Positions 1-5,595 of a stretch of 5,921 nucleotides of DNA are shown here, one piece after another. A program made the position numbers and the translations under genes. The DNA comes from Bacteroidales bacterium (GTDB lineage: Bacteria > Bacteroidota > Bacteroidia > Bacteroidales > UBA932): positions 1 through 5,921 of the forward strand of contig JAFZMA010000159.1 of the NCBI GenBank assembly GCA_017551215.1. Direction: 5' to 3'. The notes beneath the pieces are model-generated. The model saw nothing but the letters and a program-made list of their open reading frames with translations. It searched no databases and had not been told where the DNA came from. The stretch's first letter is position 1; every line of letters begins with the position of its first letter.

Positions 1-475
1 CGGCACAAAGTGGGCCAACATGAATTATGGGGCTTCATCGCCTAGTCAGAGGGGCTCTTGGTGTAAATATTACAACAATTCTTTGCCGACCGGTTGGACG
101 GTTCCTACCAAGAATCAGTGCCAGGAACTTATAGACAATTGTATCTGGGTTCCTGTCTCCTCAGATAAGTCTGGAACTTCAATAGTAGGATTCGTGGTCT
201 TCAGCACTATTAACGGCAATACCGTTTTCTTCCCGAGTACAGGCTGGTGGTTTGAGGGTACTAAAGATCAAGAGAGAGGATATTATTGGACTAGCGACAT
301 ATATATATATAACAATTCCAGTCCAAGTCCTTATTATTTGTTCTTAGCTCCAAATGGTGTAAATCCTCCAACTTATTCCACACCGGTTAAAAATGTAAGT
401 ATTGCAAGCAACAATGGCTCAGATAACTTTAATTTTAATTGCGATGGCAAGGCTCCAATCCGCCCGGTCCAGTAA
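1..475 (+). CDS. FISUMP-domain protein, C-terminal part (5' end outside window)
   Basis: The reading frame is open from the first complete codon (position 2) to the TAA at 473-475, giving 157 visible residues. ATG 20 is internal and not a credible start, because no signal peptide follows it. The fragment carries marks of the FISUMP (Fibrobacter succinogenes major paralogous) domain: GWTVPTKNQCQEL (nt 92-130), a YYWTSD segment equivalent to the usual WSS motif, and a closing IRPVQ. The first FISUMP module of the large lipoprotein downstream also ends IRPVQ. FISUMP domains sit at the C-terminus of secreted or surface proteins, and their biochemical role is unknown. By analogy with the neighbours the missing part probably holds a lipoprotein signal and a fimbrillin-like region, but this is inferred. 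The stretch is more AT-rich than the other genes and contains an (AT)6 run. Confidence is high that it is coding and good for the domain. Confidence 0.85.
   Translation, partial: GTKWANMNYGASSPSQRGSWCKYYNNSLPTGWTVPTKNQCQELIDNCIWVPVSSDKSGTSIVGFVVFSTINGNTVFFPSTGWWFEGTKDQERGYYWTSDIYIYNNSSPSPYYLFLAPNGVNPPTYSTPVKNVSIASNNGSDNFNFNCDGKAPIRPVQ
299..310. repeat. (AT)6 dinucleotide run inside a CDS
   Basis: Six consecutive AT units lie within the partial FISUMP gene, in the part encoding DIYIYN. A change of one unit would shift the frame about 55 codons before the stop. Six units is short for a contingency locus, so this is recorded as a sequence fact only. Confidence 0.6.
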
Positions 476-496
476 ATAATTGTCCGAAAAAATGAT

Positions 497-505
497 TATA
501 TTTGT
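497..505 (+). promoter_or_regulatory. Bacteroidota -7 promoter element upstream of the kelch-AraC regulator
   Basis: TATATTTGT matches the TAnnTTTGY -7 consensus used by the primary sigma factor of Bacteroidota. It lies in the only sizeable gap before the regulator. The expected start of transcription is near 510-514, leaving a leader of about 30 nt before ATG 541. The -33 element is poor: the nearest TTG is at 480-482, with only 14 nt between the boxes, which is shorter than usual. Activation by a regulator is therefore plausible. Confidence 0.5.
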
Positions 506-525
506 TGTGGAACGGTAACAAATAT
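498..525. promoter_or_regulatory. Perfect 9-bp inverted repeat overlapping the -7 element; candidate operator
   Basis: ATATTTGTT (498-506) and AACAAATAT (517-525) are exact reverse complements separated by 10 nt. The left arm covers most of the -7 box and the right arm falls just after the expected transcription start. This placement suits a binding site for a dimeric regulator, possibly autoregulation by the gene that begins at 541. AraC-family proteins more often bind direct repeats, so another factor is possible. As RNA the stem would be AU-rich and is not followed by a U tract, so it is a weak terminator candidate for the upstream gene. Confidence 0.4.
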
Positions 526-540
526 GCCGTTTGAAAGATT

Positions 541-2199
541 ATGAGGGCACTGTCCTTCTTCATAACCTTGATTATTATAACCTCCTGCTCTCAGCTTCCG
601 CAGAGAGAGCGGGAGGTTTTGGTTTCTGACGGGGTGACATACCAGCAGATGAGCGTGGAGAGGTTGCCGGACATGAACTCACCGCGTGGTACTCACCGGA
701 CGGTGATTATCGGAAACGAGATTGTGGTGCTGGGAGGGCAGACAGACGGATTCAAGCCACTGGAAACATCCGAATATTATTCTGAGGGAGCCTGGCATAC
801 GTTTCCAATGATGTATCCCCACATAACCGGCTTTGCAGCGCTTTTGCCGGACGGAAAGATTCTTCTTGGTGGAGGAAGCGCAGAAGCCTTTGGCATAGGA
901 CAAAGCTGGGGAGTGGAAATGTACAATCCGGAAACTCATTCTTTCTCTGCCGTGGGCATAATGTCTGAAAAACGCTCTCTGCCTTCTGCCCTTACATTGC
1001 CGGACAGCAGTGTTGTGATAGCCGGCAACTGGTATGCAGACGATAGCTGGGAGGTCTGGTCCGCCGAAAGGGGTTTTGTTCCCAAAGGACCGCTAACTCC
1101 CGGATGGTCAGAGCCGTACATTTTACCTGCCTCTCAAGACAACATTATTGTCTTTGGCCCTATAGATAACAATGGCGGAGAAACCAACGGTCTTGTAGCC
1201 CATCTTGGCGGAGATCAGGAACAAGTCCCACTCTTGCTGGAGTGGACCCCGATTGTCAACTATTTCATATTCCCCGAGAACCTTAAGATAGCCGATTACA
1301 CCTATCTGTTCATTGCCAAGAACCGTTCAAATGAGCACGCTATAGTTAAGGTTGCTTCCGGCGAATTCTCTCTCCTTGAGATGGAGACACCGCTTCCCTC
1401 GACCGGTCCGGACGGCAATCCTATAGTGTGGGCTAATCTTCAGGTAGACCGTCCCGCACGCCTTGTTTGGGTGCATGGATTTGCCGCTAAAACCGGACGC
1501 ATCTACTTTGCACGCATAGGATATGATGCCACATTAGACGGTGGAAAAGCGTCTGCATCTTTCTTCTATGCAGACAAACCTGAAGGCTTCCCGGCCGGAG
1601 TAGCCAGGTTGATGTCAGGAGGCCGGATGGTTTTGGCGGGTGGCTTGGGCTGGAATAAAGACTCGTTCCCTTTGCAGGTGGATAACTTCAAGACATACCC
1701 GGATGTGTATGTGTTCAGCACGCAGCCGGAGGAAAGGGAAAGTTCACCGTGGCTATGGATTGCTGTTGGAATTATCGTTGTGGTGGGGTGTATCTTCCTG
1801 GCCTACAGGATGATGGCAAAGAAATCCCCTGAGGAGGAAGAAAAAGACATCGCTGAGGAGGCAAAGAAATCCAAACAGGAGCTGCAGGAGCAGATTTCGA
1901 GGCTCATAGAGGAAAAGCAGCTGTTTAGGAAAAAGGATATCCGCATCAGCGATATAGCTTCTGAACTGGCCACCAACAGAACATATATCAGCCTGATTGT
2001 CAATAGCTACCTAGGCACCAGCTTTTCTGACCTTATCAACGGTTACCGCATAGAATACGCGCAGAAACTGATGAAAGAGCACCCGGAAATGTCCCATACA
2101 GAAGTGGCGGAGGAATCCGGATTCTCCTCCAGAACATCCTTCCTGCGCACCTTCAAGGCAAAGACCGGCTTGTCCCCTACAGAATGGAAACAACAATAA
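541..2199 (+). CDS. Membrane-spanning one-component regulator: lipobox signal, kelch-like propeller, TM helix, AraC-type HTH
   Basis: This 552-residue protein appears to join an extracytoplasmic sensor directly to a DNA-binding domain. Residues 1-16 form a lipoprotein-type signal (hydrophobic 4-13, lipobox ITSC, acceptor Cys16). Residues about 45-395 are beta-rich with kelch-like repeats, for example IVVLGG (61-66), DGKILLGGG (104-112), SSVVIAGN (156-163) and GGRMVLAGG (360-368). A single transmembrane helix at about 404-425 is followed by YRMMAKK, so the positive-inside rule puts the C-terminus in the cytoplasm. An acidic, lysine-rich coiled coil spans about 430-465. The AraC/XylS domain has a first HTH at about 469-511 and a second from about 517 ending GFSSRTSFLRTFKAKTGLSP, a clear family signature. 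The order resembles a Bacteroidetes hybrid two-component regulator without kinase, receiver or Y_Y_Y domains. An in-frame TGA at 532-534 fixes ATG 541 as the first possible ATG start. There is no Shine-Dalgarno, as usual in this phylum. Only 12 nt separate it from the next gene, so co-transcription and local control are inferred. The ligand is unknown. Confidence 0.85.
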   Translation: MRALSFFITLIIITSCSQLPQREREVLVSDGVTYQQMSVERLPDMNSPRGTHRTVIIGNEIVVLGGQTDGFKPLETSEYYSEGAWHTFPMMYPHITGFAALLPDGKILLGGGSAEAFGIGQSWGVEMYNPETHSFSAVGIMSEKRSLPSALTLPDSSVVIAGNWYADDSWEVWSAERGFVPKGPLTPGWSEPYILPASQDNIIVFGPIDNNGGETNGLVAHLGGDQEQVPLLLEWTPIVNYFIFPENLKIADYTYLFIAKNRSNEHAIVKVASGEFSLLEMETPLPSTGPDGNPIVWANLQVDRPARLVWVHGFAAKTGRIYFARIGYDATLDGGKASASFFYADKPEGFPAGVARLMSGGRMVLAGGLGWNKDSFPLQVDNFKTYPDVYVFSTQPEERESSPWLWIAVGIIVVVGCIFLAYRMMAKKSPEEEEKDIAEEAKKSKQELQEQISRLIEEKQLFRKKDIRISDIASELATNRTYISLIVNSYLGTSFSDLINGYRIEYAQKLMKEHPEMSHTEVAEESGFSSRTSFLRTFKAKTGLSPTEWKQQ

Positions 2200-2211
2200 A
2201 AACATACCTAT

Positions 2212-2300
2212 ATGAAAAGGATTGAAAAACAGTATTATGAAGCGCCACTGTCAAGGATTTACGGGGTGGTTCAACAAGGTATTCTCTGCGCCAGCGGAGA
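2212..2300 (+). repeat. Near-identical direct repeat, copy 1 (constant part of small protein 1)
   Basis: These 89 nt match 5421-5509 at 85 positions. The four differences are all synonymous (Pro12, two in Leu13, Arg15). Similarity stops sharply at codon 31 and resumes around the stop codon, the ribosome binding site and the lipoprotein signal peptide. This marks a duplicated gene pair and not a mobile element: there are no terminal inverted repeats and no transposase. Confidence 0.9.
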
Positions 2301-2358
2301 CGCAGAAGGTTACCACAATGGTAACGAGCTAGATGACAATGATTTCACTACAAGTTAA
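2212..2358 (+). CDS. Small protein of unknown function, copy 1 (48 aa), upstream of a fimbrillin-like lipoprotein
   Basis: A 48-codon frame runs from ATG 2212 to TAA 2356-2358. It starts MKRIEKQYYEAPLSRI and carries GILCASGD at residues 23-30, then an acidic tail (31-48) rich in Asp, Asn and Gly that contains YH and DDNDF. A paralogue lies at 5421-5579. The first 30 residues of the two are identical although the DNA differs at five sites, all synonymous, which shows that the peptide is under selection. There is no hydrophobic stretch, so it is neither a signal peptide nor a membrane protein, and the single Cys26 is not in a lipobox. It begins 12 nt after the regulator stop and ends 16 nt before the lipoprotein start, so translation in series from one mRNA is likely. 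I do not recognise a named family. The constant-head, variable-tail layout could fit a modified-peptide precursor, a dedicated partner of the lipoprotein, or a translational leader; none of these is shown. Confidence 0.8.
   Translation: MKRIEKQYYEAPLSRIYGVVQQGILCASGDAEGYHNGNELDDNDFTTS
2283..2300 (+). other. Potential RNA hairpin in the small-protein gene (same hairpin at 5492-5509)
   Basis: TCTCTGC (2283-2289) can pair with GCGGAGA (2294-2300) around a GCCA loop, giving seven pairs including one G-U. It coincides with codons for LCASG and is identical in the second copy at 5492-5509. The whole region is nearly identical between copies, so this conservation is not independent support for a structure. 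Confidence 0.25.
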
Positions 2359-2362
2359 TCAC

Positions 2363-2367
2363 GGAGG
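2363..2367 (+). promoter_or_regulatory. Shine-Dalgarno sequence fixing the start of lipoprotein 1
   Basis: GGAGG lies 7 nt before ATG 2375. The same motif with the same spacing precedes ATG 5596. This supports ATG 2375, followed at once by a lipoprotein signal, over the in-frame ATGs at 2333 and 2339, which overlap the small-protein gene. Strong Shine-Dalgarno sites are uncommon in Bacteroidota. Confidence 0.7.
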
Positions 2368-2374
2368 AAGAGTT

Positions 2375-5300
2375 ATGAAAAAGTTATTTGTCATTTTAAT
2401 CGCGATGAGTGCGGGCCTGTTCTGGTCCTGCGCAAAGGAAGACAGGGCTTTGACCGAAACTGAAACTCCTCCTCAAGACAAAATCGTCTTTACTGCAACC
2501 ACAGAACCGGGCACCAAAGTCGCCCTGGAACCTGATGGCAGCGGCGGATACAACGTTGCCTGGAGGAGTGGAGATAAGATTGCCATATCAAATTCACCTT
2601 CCAGCTGGACCCGTCAAATGATCTATTCCACAACCAGCAACACCACACACGCTGATTTCACTTATGTCAGCGGGGACCAGTGGACTGGGGAATATTACGC
2701 TTTTTACCCGGCCGACTGGTGGACTGCAAGCACTGCCGCTTATCCCAGGACACAATATTATGTTCCGGGGAATATTCCCCAAACCCCAATGGTTGCGTGC
2801 AGCAACACCACTAGCCTCCAGTTCAGGAACATTGGCGGATTAGTCAAGATAAATCTCAAGACCAGCCTTGAGGGTCAAAAAATCCAGAGAATATATCTCT
2901 ATTCCGAATCCAACAGCCTTAGCGGAAGTATAACGAATATGTATCAGGTCATGACGGCAGACCCTCCAATAGCCGCAACCATGGACCCGAACAGCCCGGC
3001 TCAGCACCCGGTAATACTGGAATGTGGAAACGATGGAGTGGCCATAGGCTCCGACCCTACCCCGTTCTATATTGCCGTACCGGCAACCACCTATACCAGC
3101 TTCCAGATTACGGTGATCACAACCGAAGGCATAAGGCAGGATTTCAGAATCAAGTCCGACAGAAGCGTTGTGGTGGAAAGAAGCGCCGTTACCAGTATCA
3201 ACCTCACTTTCACCAAAACAGTAGAGATTACAGACCTGAGCGAAAAAGAATCGGCAAACACCTACATGGTAACCGAGAGCGGTTACTACAAGTTCAAAGC
3301 AACCGTAAAGGGTAACGGAGGCCTGGATCCTGTAACCGGAACAAAGGCCACGGAGATCAACAAGAACGACATCAGCGGAGTAGTGGCTCTCTGGGAAGTC
3401 CAGCAAAGAGGTATGGGAATCAGGTTGGACAGCTATATACAGGAGTACGAGTTGTCTTATCACGACGGTTATGTTTATTTCCACTCCGATTTCAAGGGCG
3501 CCGTCTATGTTGCCGTCTACAAGGACAAGGAGGGTGGCACTGAAGGTGTCTATGACAAGGATATTGACGAGATCCTCTGGAGCTGGCTTATATGGTCTAC
3601 CTATGCTCCGGGAAAAATAATTTACAACGGCAATGCCTATATGGACCGCAACATTGGCTCCCTGTACGAAGGCTGGTGGGAAGGAAGGGGCTACAATGGA
3701 GGTTTCAGCTATCAGTGGGGAAGGCCCGCACCATTCGCTTCTTCATTGGGGCAGGCATATACTCCTTTCAACTACATCCCTCAGAGAACTAATGTCTTCT
3801 CATTTGAGAACATAGGAGACGGAACTACCGTAGACCACGCCACATCACATCCGGTCACATTCTTCTACCATCCTAACAGAAGCAACTGGATGCCGGATAA
3901 CGCAACTTACATGAACCTTTGGTCAGATAACGTCAAAACCATTTACGACCCGTCTCCAATAGGCTGGAAAGTTCCTTCAAAAGCCCAGCTGACCGGAATT
4001 ACATCTGCAATGTCTTTCTATGGAACCGGTTTTATCGGCCCTGCCTGCAGTTCAGATTTCGGATATGGAAATCCGGGCTCCGTTTTGCTGTGGAGCAGCA
4101 CCTGTGATGACAGTGACGGTTTCATTGGAGCCTGGGCAAATGCCTATGGCTCAATGTATAAAAGATATAGTAGCTGGCCGGATGTATATATGATGTCCGG
4201 AATGCCTATACGCCCGGTTCAGGATGAGGCTTCATTGACTTATGCAGACCTGAGTGCAGAAGAAACGGCCAACTGTTACATAATTTCCAGTTCAGGAGAC
4301 TACAAGTTCAAAGCTACCGTAAGAGGTAACGGAGCGGCTACGCTTGCCGGCGTCAGCAAAAACATAAGCCCGTCTGAAATCGCATCGGCTAATCTTCTTT
4401 GGGCAAGTTACGGCACCACTACCGCCCCGGCAGAGGCTGAAATGCTTTACGGCGTACGCTATGAGGACGGTTATGTATATTTCCGCGTTCCTGAAACCTT
4501 CCATGAAGGCAATGCTGTTATTGCTATCAAGAATTCCAGCGGAACGATTCTCTGGAGCTGGCACCTGTGGTTTACCACAACAGACCTTGCCAGTCTTGCC
4601 CAGACATACAATAGCGGAGCGGTATTTATGGACCGCAACCTTGGAGCGTTGACTAGAACCCACAGCAACTCCAACGCCTTCGATTACGGTCTTATGTACC
4701 AGTGGGGAAGAAAAGATCCGTTCCAGAACGCCGTTTATTCTGGCTTTGTCGACGGTTACGTATCTTCAAGCGACTGGGCCACCTGTTACATTCCAGCCAC
4801 CCTTGGAGCGGCCGAACAACGCACTATTATGGCAAACCCAACGGTAGCCTCAATGGTTGCATATCCAACTACATTCAGTAGAGGTTCTTACGCAAACAAC
4901 AATTTCGACTACGACAACTGGGCAACAGACATTACCGAAGATCTGTGGCAGGAAAGCAAAACCATCTTTGACCCTTGTCCTTCCGGATGGAAAGTACCTG
5001 ACAAGAGCGCCTGGAACGACACGTTCGTCGGTTGGCTGAATGGGCATAGTTTCTATCAAGACGGTTTTTATATTGACGAAGGTGGTATTAAATGCCGCTT
5101 CCCTGGTATTGCCGTCCGTATGCCTAATGCTGTCTACGGATATAACGGAAGCCAATCCTACAAGCTTATTAATGGAGAGGGAGCCCTTGAAAGAACGAGC
5201 GATTATCACGTTATCGTATGGGCTCAAAACGGTGTGCTGTTAAAAGAGAAATTCTATTACGAGGACAACTCGTGGGGGTACGTCTCCAACCCTACCGGAG

Positions 5301-5380
5301 TTTATAACTATTCCGATTTTGGAAACGTCCGCAATCTGTACAAAACCAGAGGAGGTAGCGTACGCTGCGTAAGGGAATAG
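2375..5380 (+). CDS. Surface lipoprotein: fimbrillin-like N-terminus plus two tandem FISUMP modules
   Basis: This is a 1001-residue exported lipoprotein. Residues 1-19 are a type II signal (MKKLFVILIAM onward, Cys19 acceptor). The residues after Cys19, AKEDR, resemble the charged export signal that sends Bacteroidota lipoproteins to the cell surface. Residues about 37-280 look like the Mfa/FimB fimbrillin-like family: IVFTAT, TKVAL, VAWRSGDKIAI, then FRNIGGLVKINL. Two homologous modules follow, at about 285-616 and 623-1001. Each has DLS...AN.Y, YKFKATV.GNG, DGYVYF, ILWSW, MDRN.G (423-428; 752-757), YQWGR (446-450; 775-779), DP.P.GWKVP (525-534; 866-875) and a closing arginine-rich motif (IRPVQ; SVRCVRE). 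The last four are typical of FISUMP domains. The role is probably surface adhesion or ligand binding, possibly fimbria-associated, but this is inferred. It starts 16 nt after the small-protein gene and probably shares its mRNA. ATG 2375 is chosen for the signal peptide and GGAGG site. Automated annotation may simply call it 'fimbrillin family protein'. Confidence 0.85.
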   Translation: MKKLFVILIAMSAGLFWSCAKEDRALTETETPPQDKIVFTATTEPGTKVALEPDGSGGYNVAWRSGDKIAISNSPSSWTRQMIYSTTSNTTHADFTYVSGDQWTGEYYAFYPADWWTASTAAYPRTQYYVPGNIPQTPMVACSNTTSLQFRNIGGLVKINLKTSLEGQKIQRIYLYSESNSLSGSITNMYQVMTADPPIAATMDPNSPAQHPVILECGNDGVAIGSDPTPFYIAVPATTYTSFQITVITTEGIRQDFRIKSDRSVVVERSAVTSINLTFTKTVEITDLSEKESANTYMVTESGYYKFKATVKGNGGLDPVTGTKATEINKNDISGVVALWEVQQRGMGIRLDSYIQEYELSYHDGYVYFHSDFKGAVYVAVYKDKEGGTEGVYDKDIDEILWSWLIWSTYAPGKIIYNGNAYMDRNIGSLYEGWWEGRGYNGGFSYQWGRPAPFASSLGQAYTPFNYIPQRTNVFSFENIGDGTTVDHATSHPVTFFYHPNRSNWMPDNATYMNLWSDNVKTIYDPSPIGWKVPSKAQLTGITSAMSFYGTGFIGPACSSDFGYGNPGSVLLWSSTCDDSDGFIGAWANAYGSMYKRYSSWPDVYMMSGMPIRPVQDEASLTYADLSAEETANCYIISSSGDYKFKATVRGNGAATLAGVSKNISPSEIASANLLWASYGTTTAPAEAEMLYGVRYEDGYVYFRVPETFHEGNAVIAIKNSSGTILWSWHLWFTTTDLASLAQTYNSGAVFMDRNLGALTRTHSNSNAFDYGLMYQWGRKDPFQNAVYSGFVDGYVSSSDWATCYIPATLGAAEQRTIMANPTVASMVAYPTTFSRGSYANNNFDYDNWATDITEDLWQESKTIFDPCPSGWKVPDKSAWNDTFVGWLNGHSFYQDGFYIDEGGIKCRFPGIAVRMPNAVYGYNGSQSYKLINGEGALERTSDYHVIVWAQNGVLLKEKFYYEDNSWGYVSNPTGVYNYSDFGNVRNLYKTRGGSVRCVRE
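3227..5377 (+). repeat. Internal tandem duplication within lipoprotein 1 (two FISUMP modules)
   Basis: Codons 285-616 and 623-1001 encode homologous modules. Similarity is visible in DNA at the most conserved part: 3287-3320 and 4301-4334 match at 31 of 34 positions (YKFKATV.GNG). The modules diverge strongly between the MDRN and GWKVP motifs and near the C-termini, where the second has longer insertions. This indicates an old within-gene duplication followed by divergence of surface loops. Confidence 0.8.
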
Positions 5381-5420
5381 TTTCTTTCAATCAAGTAAGT
5401 ATTATTAAAAGGTTATATCT

Positions 5421-5509
5421 ATGAAAAGGATTGAAAAACAGTATTATGAAGCGCCTTTATCACGGATTTACGGGGTGGTTCAACAAGGTATTCTCTGCGC
5501 CAGCGGAGA
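5421..5509 (+). repeat. Near-identical direct repeat, copy 2 (constant part of small protein 2)
   Basis: This is the partner of 2212-2300, with 85 of 89 positions identical. It contains the same potential hairpin (5492-5509). After the divergent tail, weaker similarity to copy 1 resumes across TAAT, GGAGG and the signal-peptide codons to about 5675. Confidence 0.9.
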
Positions 5510-5579
5510 TACGGACGATTATCATGTAACCGATGATTCTTCAGGAGATGATGACTTCCAAAATTACACTATTATTTAA
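5421..5579 (+). CDS. Small protein of unknown function, copy 2 (52 aa), upstream of the second lipoprotein
   Basis: A 52-codon frame runs from ATG 5421 to TAA 5577-5579. Residues 1-30 are identical to the protein at 2212-2358. The tail (31-52) is different and longer, very acidic in the middle (DDSSGDDDF), and keeps YH near its start before ending NYTII. The gap from the preceding lipoprotein stop is 40 nt with no visible terminator or -7 box, so read-through from upstream is likely. AAAAGG at 5407-5412 could serve as a weak ribosome binding site. The stop lies 16 nt before the next start, exactly as in copy 1. I do not recognise a named family and the function is unknown. Conservation of both the peptide and its position next to the lipoprotein gene makes a chance frame very unlikely. 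Confidence 0.8.
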   Translation: MKRIEKQYYEAPLSRIYGVVQQGILCASGDTDDYHVTDDSSGDDDFQNYTII

Positions 5580-5583
5580 TCGC

Positions 5584-5588
5584 GGAGG
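5584..5588 (+). promoter_or_regulatory. Shine-Dalgarno sequence for lipoprotein 2
   Basis: GGAGG lies 7 nt before ATG 5596, mirroring 2363-2367 before lipoprotein 1. It supports the chosen start. Confidence 0.65.
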
Positions 5589-5595
5589 AAAAGTC

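Noticed and set aside
2309..2325. GTTACC-acaat-GGTAAC hairpin in the tail of small gene 1
   Set aside because: It has only six pairs, is absent from copy 2, has no U tract and sits inside coding sequence, so it is probably incidental.
2212..2358. Calling the small gene a RiPP precursor
   Set aside because: The leader/core-like layout is suggestive, but no modification enzyme, protease or exporter is in the window and no known leader motif is recognised, so function is left open.
2333..2374. Longer start for lipoprotein 1 at ATG 2333 or 2339
   Set aside because: It would add 14 (or 12) residues before a textbook lipoprotein signal and overlap the small-protein gene. ATG 2375 has GGAGG at 7 nt, and the paralogue at 5596 uses the equivalent start.
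2840..3484. Long open frame of 214 codons on the - strand
   Set aside because: It lies wholly opposite lipoprotein 1, has no recognisable domain, signal or conserved motif, and is explained by codon use of the real gene.
5381..5420. Terminator or new promoter between lipoprotein 1 and small gene 2
   Set aside because: The 40 nt contain no stable inverted repeat with a T tract and no TAnnTTTG match.
2212..5579. Insertion sequence or CRISPR explanation for the 89-nt direct repeats
   Set aside because: There are only two copies about 3.2 kb apart, each in frame at the start of a small gene, with no transposase, terminal inverted repeats, target duplications or regular spacers.
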